From a virus, in the IMG/VR virus record IMGVR_UViG_3300048814_000080, positions 1 to 31,648 of that record: DNA of 31,648 nucleotides; one strand, given 5' to 3'. Each line of letters starts with the position of its first letter. Position 1 is the stretch's first letter. Positions 1-6,230 of the stretch are shown here, one piece after another. Under the pieces are notes generated by a model. It searched no databases, was not told where the DNA came from, and was given only the letters and a program-made list of their open reading frames with translations. Made by a program: the position numbers and the translations under genes.

Positions 1-11
1 GTGGTGCTCAT
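1..11 (-). CDS. 5' end of a gene that leaves the window
   Basis: The ATG (complement of 9-11) overlaps the TGA of the preceding gene in a TGATG junction, the same coupling used through the rest of this operon. Only Met-Ser-Thr and part of a fourth codon are inside the window, so the product is unknown. It shows that the operon continues past the left edge. Confidence 0.5.
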
Positions 12-325
12 CAGGCCGCACCCCCGTCGTCCATCCACGCGCGGCTCGTCTCGCTCGTCGGCGTGACCGGTGCATGCTCCTGCTGGTAGCGCTCCACGGC
101 CTCCATCGAGCCGTCAATCAGCTCCAGCTCCACGGCCTCCATCGAGCCGTCAATCAGCTCCAGGTGCCGTCGCGGGCTGCCCGCCTTCCAGCAGAACAGC
201 CGGTAGTAGGCGAGCACCTTGGGCAGCAGCTTGTCCCTTGCGCGGAACACCACGACGGGCTCGTCGTCGGGGATGTGAGCGCCGTGCTCCAGCGTCACGC
301 GCCCGTATTTGCGGTCTATTGCCAT
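11..325 (-). CDS. Conserved small phage/element protein with an internal 12-residue duplication
   Basis: The protein has 104 residues and no function I can assign. Its N-terminal half (KYGRVTLEHG, DDEPVVVFRARDK, LAYYRLFCWKAGSPRRH) resembles, from memory, a small family common in actinophages and actinobacterial elements. Residues 55-78 are a perfect tandem duplication of LELIDGSMEAVE, caused by two 36-bp DNA repeats; one copy is probably ancestral. The ATG has a good ribosome binding site (AAGGAG, 7 nt upstream), making this one of the few genes here not started by overlap. It may therefore be translated independently of the helicase genes before it. Its TGA overlaps the ATG of the next gene. 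Confidence 0.8.
   Translation of the reverse strand: MAIDRKYGRVTLEHGAHIPDDEPVVVFRARDKLLPKVLAYYRLFCWKAGSPRRHLELIDGSMEAVELELIDGSMEAVERYQQEHAPVTPTSETSRAWMDDGGAA
92..163. repeat. 36-bp perfect tandem duplication (2 copies)
   Basis: Positions 92-127 and 128-163 are identical. The length is a multiple of three, so the reading frame of the small conserved gene is kept and 12 residues are added. Two perfectly identical copies suggest a recent slippage event. Confidence 0.95.
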
Positions 326-350
326 GGTCGGTCTCCTTGGTGGGTGGTGG

Positions 351-590
351 TCACGCGGTGCGGCGCAGTCGCCGCGGGAAAGGGATCACGGTCTCGCTGC
401 CGTCGTCGTAGCGGACATGGACATTCCGGGGTCCGGACGCTGACCTCGGCGGCCTGAGCCAGGTGCAGACGGAAGGCTCACGGTGTCGGCGCGGTCCCCA
501 CTGGGTTAGGACGACGCAGCGGCGAGGGGGGTCGTAGCGGCCCGTAAACCGGTCTCCGGGGTCGGTGTAGACGCGGGTTGCGGGGATCAC
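351..590 (-). CDS. Small basic hypothetical protein
   Basis: The protein has 79 residues and was not recognised. It is rich in Arg and Pro, with aromatic residues spread through it (VYTDPGDRFTGRYDPP, VVLTQWGP, NVHVRYDDGS). The C-terminal part looks like a short beta-rich fold. The GTG start (complement of 588-590) overlaps the TGA of the preceding Cys-rich gene as GTGA, which fixes the start and implies coupled translation. A longer reading of the same frame runs upstream to 941, but its first part encodes the Cys-rich N-terminus of the neighbouring gene in a shifted frame. Confidence 0.6.
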   Translation of the reverse strand: MIPATRVYTDPGDRFTGRYDPPRRCVVLTQWGPRRHREPSVCTWLRPPRSASGPRNVHVRYDDGSETVIPFPRRLRRTA

Positions 591-884
591 GCGGCACCCG
601 GCTTGCGGGTGTTCGCCTGAGCGTTGCGGTACTCCGTCAGGCCCGAACGGCGCTTGCCGGACGCGACGTGGCGGATATCCACAACCGTCTCCCCGATCGC
701 GTACGCGGTGTCCGGCGTCCACGATGGGCACCGGCCGCAATAGCAGCGGAGCGGGGCGCAGTAGCGTTGCGAGTCCGGCTCGGGGGCTCCCCGCCAGCTT
801 CGCGGGAGTGTGGTTGCCGCAGCGGTAGCCAACGGCATACAGGCGGACGTCCGCCGAGCCGCAGAAGCATGCACCCGATGTCAT
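587..884 (-). CDS. Cys-rich putative zinc-binding protein, interrupted by a +1 frameshift
   Basis: Two frames together give one sensible protein. The ATG at 884 overlaps the TGA of dnaB as ATGA and encodes CFCGSADVRLYAVGYRCGNHTPAKLAGSP. The second frame continues EPDSQRYCAPLRCYCGRCPSW and ends at 587. CxC, C..H and CYCGRC motifs suggest one or two zinc sites, and small proteins of this form occur in actinophages. The frames join if one C is removed from the CCCCC run (GGGGG at 782-786 on the plus strand), giving 98 residues. The run may be a sequencing error, a natural inactivating mutation or, less likely, a programmed slip. As read, translation from 884 passes into the frame of the next gene without a stop. 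Confidence 0.6.
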
Positions 885-2245
885 GCGACCTGCCCCCGGC
901 CCTGCTGCTCGTCCTGCTCGGGGTTGTACATCTCGCCGCACATGGCGAAGTGGCCGCGGAACGCGAGCGTTGCCGTGCCGAGCGCCCCCTGCCTGTTTTT
1001 CGCGACGATCAAGTCGATTTCGCCGGCCCGGGCGGTCTCCTGCTCGTACACGTCCTCGCGGTACAGCAGGATCACGATGTCCGAGTCTTGTTCAACCGAG
1101 CCCGAGTCGCGCAGGTCCGCGGGCAGCGGACGGTGATCCGAGCGCATCTCGGGTCCGCGGTTGAGCTGACTGCCGACGATGACCGGCACCTTGAACTCCT
1201 TGGCCAGCAGCTTGATCCCCCGGGAGAACTCCGACACCTCCCGCTCGCGGCTCTCGGCCTTCCCCTTCTGCTTGCCCATCAGCCCGAGGTAGTCAACGAC
1301 GACAAGCTCGGCCGGGTGACCGGCCCTGGCCATCGCCCGCAGGTTGGAGCGGATGGACTGCACGCTCATGTACGGGTTGTCATCGATCATCAGGTTCCCC
1401 GCGGCAGTCAGGTGCGGGTGCACCGCGGCGATGCGGTCCCAGTCGGGCTCGTCCAGCAGCCGGGCACGGATCTTCCGCAGGTCGACGGTGGCCTGGAAGG
1501 CCAGGATGCGCTCGATGCACTCGTCTGCGGACATTTCCATGGTGCACACCAGGACCGGGCGGCCGAACGTGACGCCAGCGCGGACGGCGATGTTCAGCAT
1601 CACCACCGACTTGCCCATCGACGGCCGGCCGCCCACGGTGACCATCTCGCCGGGACGGAAGCCGGGTACGAGATTGTCGAGGTCTGACCATCCGGACCTG
1701 ACGGCCCGGACTTCCTCCGGGCCCTTCTCCAGCCTGGTGAGGAACGGGCCGATCAGGTCCGCGAGGCTGAGGGCGCCCTGCGGTGCGGCGATCCCCGCGG
1801 CCTCGTCGATGATCCGGTACACCCGGTCGATCCGCTCGGCCAGGTCGGCGGACCCGGCGAGCGCGGCCTGCTTGATGCGCTCGCTGGCCTCGGCGATCCG
1901 CCACCGGACCGCGCACTCGCGGACCCGCCCGGCGTAATGCGCGGCCATCGCCGGGGACGGCACGGCGGCGATCAGGGTGTGCAGGTAGTCCGCGCGGCCG
2001 ACCTTGCCGATCGTCCCCCGCCGTTCGAGCTCGGCCTTGAGCGTGATCGCGTCGGCGTCCACGCCGCGGGCGGCCAGGGCGGTGATGGCCGCGAGGATTT
2101 CCTTATGCGCCGGGCGGACCATGTCGTCCGGGCCGAGAATCTCCAGGCATTCCGCGAGAGCGGCCGGAGAAAGGATCATCGAGCCGAGCGCGGCCTGCTC
2201 GGCCTCGATGTCGCGGGGCATGTCAGCGAAGTCGTCGTCGCTCAT
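881..2245 (-). CDS. dnaB: Replicative DNA helicase, DnaB family
   Basis: This is the hexameric 5'-3' helicase that unwinds the fork during replication of the element. The 454-residue length is normal for DnaB. The N-terminal domain (about 1-150) opens with the typical DIEAEQAALGSMI. The RecA-like C-terminal domain begins near LDNLVPGFRPGE and has Walker A GGRPSMGKS at 205-213, Walker B ELVVVDYLGLM near 305-315, and the late motif VAKNRQGALGT. The ATG at 2245 overlaps the stop of the SF2 helicase gene as ATGA. In-frame sequence extends upstream, but it lies inside the neighbour and is Arg-rich shadow. The helicase loader two genes upstream is its expected partner. The stop overlaps the Cys-rich gene. 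Confidence 0.96.
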   Translation of the reverse strand: MSDDDFADMPRDIEAEQAALGSMILSPAALAECLEILGPDDMVRPAHKEILAAITALAARGVDADAITLKAELERRGTIGKVGRADYLHTLIAAVPSPAMAAHYAGRVRECAVRWRIAEASERIKQAALAGSADLAERIDRVYRIIDEAAGIAAPQGALSLADLIGPFLTRLEKGPEEVRAVRSGWSDLDNLVPGFRPGEMVTVGGRPSMGKSVVMLNIAVRAGVTFGRPVLVCTMEMSADECIERILAFQATVDLRKIRARLLDEPDWDRIAAVHPHLTAAGNLMIDDNPYMSVQSIRSNLRAMARAGHPAELVVVDYLGLMGKQKGKAESREREVSEFSRGIKLLAKEFKVPVIVGSQLNRGPEMRSDHRPLPADLRDSGSVEQDSDIVILLYREDVYEQETARAGEIDLIVAKNRQGALGTATLAFRGHFAMCGEMYNPEQDEQQGRGQVA

Positions 2246-3897
2246 CGCGGCGCCTTCCGTAGCTTGCGGATGTCTTTCGCCGCGTAATGCGCGGTCATCA
2301 GGTCGGCCGCGCCGCCGCGGGTCAGGCCCGCGAGCTTGTCCGCGTAGCCCATGCGCTCCAGGGCGCCGGTCTGCGCCGGGGTCGGCGGCCTGTCCCGCCA
2401 TGCGGCCTTGGCCTGCGACAGGACCCCGCCATTCGCTCGGGCGACTTCCTCGCCGACGCCGCGGGCCCAGTCCAGGGTGAGCGGCTTACCGGATTCCAGC
2501 AGCGGCAGGCGGCCCTTCGCGCAGCGGTACACATTCCAGGAGTCGTCCAGGCCGTCACCCGGAACCGGGACCAGGATCATCGTCTGATCGGCGCCCGCAG
2601 GGAGCACCCACGACCCTTCGGCCTCCAGCCAGCGCAGGTCGCTGCGACGCAGGAGGTCGACGTGCCTGGTCCGGGCCGCGGCGACGGCGATCTTCTGCCT
2701 CTCGGTGCCGGCCTGCTCCTCGGCCGCGTCGAGCAGGGACTGCCCCTTCTTGACCGAGCCGGGAGGCAGGCCGGCCAGGTTCGCGATCGTCGCGAGCCCG
2801 AGATCGGACGCGCCGGTCACGTCGAGGATCAGCGCGTCATCCTTGGCGTACGGCTGGCCGTTGAGCTTGCCGACGAACGGGCGCAGTACCCGGCCGGCCA
2901 TCTGGACGAACAGCGGCGCTGATTTGGTCGGCCGCAGCATCAGCGCGCACGACACGGCCGGCTCGTCCCAGCCCTCGGTGAGCACGGCGCAGTTCGTGAC
3001 CACCCGCGTCTCCCCGCGGTGCAGCCGGGCCAGGACGCCGCGGCGGTCGTCGGTGTGCATCGTCCCGTCGACCGCTTCGGCCGGGATTCCCGTGGCCCTC
3101 AGCTTCTCCGCGAGGGCGTGCGCGGTGGCGATCGTCGGCGTGAACGCGACCCCGAGGCGGCCCTTCGCGTACTCGGCGTACGCCTTCGCCGCGGCGTTCA
3201 GCGCGTCGGAGCGCTCCAGCTCGGCGCCGATCGAGGAATCCGTGTAGTCGCCCGCGCGGACCTGGACGTTGCCGAGGTCGAAGTCCGTTCCGATCTGGAC
3301 GGCCCGGACATCGCACAGGTAGCCCTCGGCGATCATCTGGACGATGCCGCGCTGGTAGGTGATCTCGGACCACGCCGCGCGGAGCCCGACCTTGTCGCTG
3401 CGGCCCGCGGTGGCGGTAAAGCCGACCGTCAGCGGGCCGCCCGCGTCCATGCACCCGAGCTCGGCGAGGATGTCCAGGTAGGTGCTGGCGACCGCGTGGT
3501 GGGCCTCGTCCACGATGACCGTGGAGAACTTCCCGAGCCGTGCCACCCGGCCGGGCCGGGCCAGGGTCTGCACCGAGGCGACGACAACGCGGGCGTCGTG
3601 CTCGTCCTGCCGTGCCTTGACGATCCCGATGTCCAGCGAGCCGCCGACGAGCGCCAGCTTGGACGCGGCCTGCGAGATCAGCTCGTCCCGGTGGGCCAGG
3701 ACCAGCGCGCGGCCGGGGCGGCGGCTCACCAGGTGGGCGAAGACAACGGTCTTGCCGCCCCCGGTGGGCAGGACGACGAGCTGGCGGGTGACGCCGCGGG
3801 CATGAGCGGCGCCGATGGCGTCCAGGGCCTGCGACTGGTAGGGCCGCAGCGGCAGCGGGGAGTTGCCGGGCATCTCAAGCGCCAGTGCCGCGGTCAT
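2242..3897 (-). CDS. DEAD/DEAH-box superfamily 2 DNA helicase
   Basis: This 551-residue SF2 ATPase is of the kind found in phage replication modules, where it probably remodels forks or recombination intermediates. Visible motifs are Q-like LRPYQSQALDAI near 17-28, Walker A PTGGGKT (44-50), the DEAH box VIVDEAHH (128-134), motif III TATA (161-164), and motif VI QMAGRVLRP in the second RecA domain. The C-terminal third (after about residue 400) has the repeated Trp/Leu pattern seen in element-borne relatives of RadD/UvsW-type helicases. The ATG at 3897 overlaps the TGA of the loader gene (ATGA). Long in-frame extension upstream to 5073 is antisense-like low-complexity sequence overlapping two real genes. 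Confidence 0.93.
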   Translation of the reverse strand: MTAALALEMPGNSPLPLRPYQSQALDAIGAAHARGVTRQLVVLPTGGGKTVVFAHLVSRRPGRALVLAHRDELISQAASKLALVGGSLDIGIVKARQDEHDARVVVASVQTLARPGRVARLGKFSTVIVDEAHHAVASTYLDILAELGCMDAGGPLTVGFTATAGRSDKVGLRAAWSEITYQRGIVQMIAEGYLCDVRAVQIGTDFDLGNVQVRAGDYTDSSIGAELERSDALNAAAKAYAEYAKGRLGVAFTPTIATAHALAEKLRATGIPAEAVDGTMHTDDRRGVLARLHRGETRVVTNCAVLTEGWDEPAVSCALMLRPTKSAPLFVQMAGRVLRPFVGKLNGQPYAKDDALILDVTGASDLGLATIANLAGLPPGSVKKGQSLLDAAEEQAGTERQKIAVAAARTRHVDLLRRSDLRWLEAEGSWVLPAGADQTMILVPVPGDGLDDSWNVYRCAKGRLPLLESGKPLTLDWARGVGEEVARANGGVLSQAKAAWRDRPPTPAQTGALERMGYADKLAGLTRGGAADLMTAHYAAKDIRKLRKAPR

Positions 3898-4475
3898 CGT
3901 GCCGCCCTCCTGCGGTCCTGGCCGCCGAGGACGATCGGCTTCCGGCACATCGCCGAGAGGCGGGAGGCAACCCGGTCGCCGAGCGCCGCGCGGAGGTCCG
4001 CAAGCGGCACGTTCGAGGTGAACAGGCCAGGCAGCATCGCCTGGTAGCGGTCGTTGACCAGCCGGTAGAGGATCTCCTCGGTCCATTCGCTGGACTTGCC
4101 GGCGCCGAGGTCGTCGAGCAGCAGCAGCTGAACCGCGGCGACCTTGCGGAACTCCGCTTCGGTGTCTGTGCCCTCGCGGGGCCGAAGGCTCGCGAACAGC
4201 CCGGCCGCAGTGTCCGCGTGCCAGCCGACGGTGATGCCCGCGGCGGCGAGGGTGCGGATCGCACCGAGCGCCTGATGGGTCTTGCCTGTCCCGGTCGGGC
4301 CGAGGATCAGCAGCGACGGGGAGTCCGGGCCGAACGCCTCGCACCAGGCGATGACGTCGGGGTGGGTGGCGGTGGCCTCGCGGAACCGCGGCGGGATGCG
4401 CTTGTCGGTCGTCTCGACGGCCCTGCGGAGGAATCCCTCGCGGGTCGAGACGTCGTAGAGCTCGGGGGTGGTCAT
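3894..4475 (-). CDS. DnaC/IstB-like AAA+ ATPase, helicase loader
   Basis: At 193 residues this is a compact AAA+ protein. It has Walker A GPTGTGKT (59-66), Walker B LLLLDDLG (117-124) and a sensor-1 FTSN (152-155), as in the DnaC/IstB family. Its position between the initiator and DnaB in one operon indicates that it loads DnaB at the origin. It is shorter than E. coli DnaC, with a short N-terminal region before the ATPase core, which may contain the DnaB contact. The start ATG (4475) shares one base with the stop of the initiator gene (TGATG). IstB of an insertion sequence is the alternative, but no transposase accompanies it. Confidence 0.9.
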   Translation of the reverse strand: MTTPELYDVSTREGFLRRAVETTDKRIPPRFREATATHPDVIAWCEAFGPDSPSLLILGPTGTGKTHQALGAIRTLAAAGITVGWHADTAAGLFASLRPREGTDTEAEFRKVAAVQLLLLDDLGAGKSSEWTEEILYRLVNDRYQAMLPGLFTSNVPLADLRAALGDRVASRLSAMCRKPIVLGGQDRRRAAR

Positions 4476-5323
4476 CAGAGTGTCCCCTCGTAGACCGAGT
4501 CGTCGGCTGGGTTCCGGTATGGCTGGTGGCCGCGCTTCGGCACATGACCGGCTGCGGCTGCGGCGTCCTTGCGCACCTGGACGGCAAGGTCGTGCCACTC
4601 GCCGCCGCCCATGGTGTGCGCCGCCTTGATGAGCGTTTCCGCGTCGCAGCCTTCGGCCAGCAGTTGCCGAGCCTGCTTGCCGACGCGGGCGACGATGCTG
4701 GAGCTAGGACGAGGCTGTCCCGATGCGGTGGCCCCGTCGATGAAGGCACCGACGACATCGCCGACGTTTTTCGCTCGCTCAGGCTCAGCGAGAGGATCGG
4801 GCCGACGCGGCTTGCCCGCGTCCGCCGTAGGCGGAACTCCTGTCTCCTGTCTCCTGTCTCCAACCGCCCGCGCGCGAGGATCACGGTCGCCTGCGGAGCC
4901 GTTCCGCTCCCGTTCCGCGACTGGGTGCGGAATCGTTCCGCGACTGGGTGCGGAATCGTTCCGCGACTCGTCCAGGAATGACTCCACTGGTAGAGGCGGT
5001 TCCGGGAGGATGCTCGGCTGCGGCTTGGAGATGCGCTGATGCTTGGACCAGTTGGGGAAGTAGGCGTACTCAATGCCCCTGACCTGGTAGACGACGAGAA
5101 ACCCGATGTCGTGCGCCTCGTCGCGCCATGCCCGTATCGCCGCGGGCTTGAGGTCGTCGGCGGGGAAAATGTCCCCCGCGAGCTTCGCCGTGGAGGCGAA
5201 CAGCCGTCCCTCGTCGTCGGCGTGGGAGATCATCCCGATGACGAGCAGACGGGCGCTCATGGACAGCGCGATGAACTTCTCATCGGTCCAGATCGACGGC
5301 TTGAGCGAGCGAATCCGGGCCAT
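4475..5323 (-). CDS. Phage-type winged-helix replication initiator carrying iterons in its gene
   Basis: The 282-residue protein begins MARIRSLKPSIWTDEKF and has LLVIGMISHADDEGR, IFPADD and FPNWSKHQRI motifs (residues 1-97). These match the N-terminal domain of actinophage replication initiators that precede DnaC and DnaB. Residues 119-137 (SRNDSAPSRGTIPHPVAER) are encoded by the iteron block at 4911-4967 and form a linker. A 7-bp slippage tract (ctcctgt, 3.5 copies, 4837-4861) encodes the nearby GDRRQETG. The C-terminal part (about 190-282) is helical and could contact the loader. The ATG at 5323 is chosen from family similarity; no clear ribosome binding site precedes it, so a leaderless mRNA is possible. 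The layout recalls lambda O, whose gene also contains the origin. Confidence 0.87.
   Translation of the reverse strand: MARIRSLKPSIWTDEKFIALSMSARLLVIGMISHADDEGRLFASTAKLAGDIFPADDLKPAAIRAWRDEAHDIGFLVVYQVRGIEYAYFPNWSKHQRISKPQPSILPEPPLPVESFLDESRNDSAPSRGTIPHPVAERERNGSAGDRDPRARAVGDRRQETGVPPTADAGKPRRPDPLAEPERAKNVGDVVGAFIDGATASGQPRPSSSIVARVGKQARQLLAEGCDAETLIKAAHTMGGGEWHDLAVQVRKDAAAAAGHVPKRGHQPYRNPADDSVYEGTL
4911..4967. repeat. Iteron block A inside the initiator gene
   Basis: Two complete 23-bp units (4911-4933 and 4934-4956) are followed by an 11-bp partial unit. Each unit is cgttccgcgactgggtgcgg plus aat. A unit contains TTCCGC-N8-GCGGAA, and adjacent units form GCGGAA-TCG-TTCCGC, so the block can bind a dimer or fold in two alternative ways. 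It is identical to block B. It is likely recognised by the initiator it lies in. Confidence 0.9.
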
Positions 5324-5399
5324 AACACGGCCCGCCGGGCGGCGACTTTGCCAGTGCTTTGCCCGCAAAAATCCGGAATCCGGCGCCAGTAACCCCGGC

Positions 5400-5456
5400 C
5401 GTTCCGCGACTGGGTGCGGAATCGTTCCGCGACTGGGTGCGGAATCGTTCCGCGAC
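5400..5456. repeat. Iteron block B upstream of the initiator gene
   Basis: This block is a 57-bp exact copy of block A, 489 bp away. That distance is a multiple of three, so both blocks encode the same residues in the same frame, although this copy lies outside the chosen gene start. It sits between the initiator gene and an AT-richer stretch, as expected for an origin or an autoregulatory operator. Confidence 0.9.
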
Positions 5457-5607
5457 CCAGCCTTCGGCTGCACTCTCCCCGCTGATCGGTGCTACGGGGA
5501 TGCGGACGGACGGGCACTGAGCGCCGCCTTCCTGTACGTGGTGCCAGTGGTTGACATGCGGTTCCTGCGAAGCCGGGAGGGTAATCCGGCGAAGTTCGTT
5601 CAAGTTA

Positions 5608-5638
5608 TCATGACTCTAGATCATGTCAAATGGTCATG
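5608..5638. promoter_or_regulatory. Three TCATG direct repeats at exact 13-bp spacing
   Basis: TCATG starts at 5608, 5621 and 5634. The first two units are tcatgactctaga and tcatgtcaaatgg. The spacing is not a full helical turn but is constant. The sites lie 24-54 bp upstream of the rightward ATG, a plausible operator or initiator-binding array. Confidence 0.4.
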
Positions 5639-5661
5639 TGGAGTTATCGCGATCTTAGGTA

Positions 5662-5991
5662 ATGCCTGATAAGATTGGCGTCACGCATGACTTGGCATCG
5701 TGTTGCCGGGTCACCGATGATGAGGACGTGGACGACGTGGTGGATGAACTGGTAGCAGCGGTGAAGGCGGCCCGCGCCAGCACCGCGCAGGCCGAAGCCG
5801 ATCACGAGCGGGTCAAAGACCTGTTCGTGCGGGCGCGCATCGAACGGCCCGACCTCGGCCCGGACGACCTCGAGGAACTGACGGAGAAGTACATGGACCG
5901 GTCCGTCATCAGCCGGATCACGGTGCCCGAGATGCGCAGGCTCGGCCATGAGCCCGCCCGCAAGCCGCGGCGCCGTCGTCCGCGGTCCTGA
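5662..5991 (+). CDS. Small helical, possibly DNA-binding protein
   Basis: The predicted protein has 109 residues and no assigned function. It is almost entirely helical: an acidic N-terminus (DDEDVDDVVDELVAAVKAAR), a central RVKDLFVRARIERPDLGPDDLEELT, then YMDRSVISRITVPEMRRLG and a basic tail RKPRRRRPRS. The DRSVISRITV segment could be the recognition part of a small helix-turn-helix, as in short regulators of actinobacterial elements. The ATG at 5662 lacks a strong ribosome binding site; GTG codons within the first 30 residues (near the DVDDVV segment) are alternative starts. It runs opposite to all neighbours, directly beside the candidate origin, so a role in regulating replication or copy number is plausible but unproven. 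Confidence 0.65.
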   Translation: MPDKIGVTHDLASCCRVTDDEDVDDVVDELVAAVKAARASTAQAEADHERVKDLFVRARIERPDLGPDDLEELTEKYMDRSVISRITVPEMRRLGHEPARKPRRRRPRS

Positions 5992-6011
5992 CCTCCCCCG
6001 CGCACGCGAAC

Positions 6012-6033
6012 GCCGCCCGGTCTCCCGGACGGC
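6012..6033. terminator. Hairpin between convergent genes
   Basis: GCCGCCCGG and CCGGACGGC pair with one mismatch around a 4-nt loop. It lies between the stop of the rightward small gene and the stop of the long leftward operon, where a bidirectional terminator is expected. There is no T-run. Confidence 0.4.
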
Positions 6034-6053
6034 ACCTGAACCGCTCGTCCCCA

Positions 6054-6230
6054 TCAGCTAGCCGGCCTTCCTCGTCGCTGCGCTCTCTTAGCCGCTGCCG
6101 TCGCCTTCGGATCGAGACGGAACACCCCGCACCCGCACGCCCGGAGGATGCACCAGCCCGGAGGATGGCGGATCTTGCCGTGACTGCACAGGCAGACGGG
6201 CGGTGTCTCCGGTACCGGGGAGGGCATCAT
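6054..6230 (-). CDS. Cys-rich small protein, last gene of the recombination operon
   Basis: This 58-residue protein contains C-L-C, C-I-L and CGC groups (VCLCSHGKIRHPPGWCILRACGCGVFR) that could bind one zinc ion, and ends in a basic tail KRAQRRGRPAS. Such proteins are common late additions in actinophage gene clusters; the function is unknown. The ATG at 6230 overlaps the TGA of the methyltransferase gene as ATGA. The second ATG three bases on is the less likely start. Confidence 0.7.
   Translation of the reverse strand: MMPSPVPETPPVCLCSHGKIRHPPGWCILRACGCGVFRLDPKATAAAKRAQRRGRPAS

Larger units (their letters stand above)
5324..5661. other. Candidate replication origin / divergent control region
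   Basis: This 338-bp gene-free stretch lies between the leftward initiator gene and the rightward small gene. It holds iteron block B, then a run of clearly lower GC content (about 5596-5680) containing three TCATG direct repeats at 13-bp spacing. Iterons plus an AT-rich segment next to the initiator gene is the usual layout of phage and plasmid origins. No convincing -35/-10 pair was found for either flanking gene. Confidence 0.5.

Noticed and set aside
578-1687. 369-codon plus-strand reading frame over dnaB
   Set aside because: It is antisense to a clear DnaB gene, and its product is Arg/Gly/Pro-rich without motifs. It is a by-product of GC-rich third positions.
3019-4047. 342-codon plus-strand frame over the SF2 helicase
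   Set aside because: It is a shadow of the helicase gene with no recognisable domain or start signal.
4911-5456. CRISPR array
   Set aside because: The 23-bp units are directly adjacent without unique spacers, and no cas genes are present apart from a stand-alone Cas4/RecB-like exonuclease in a phage-type operon.
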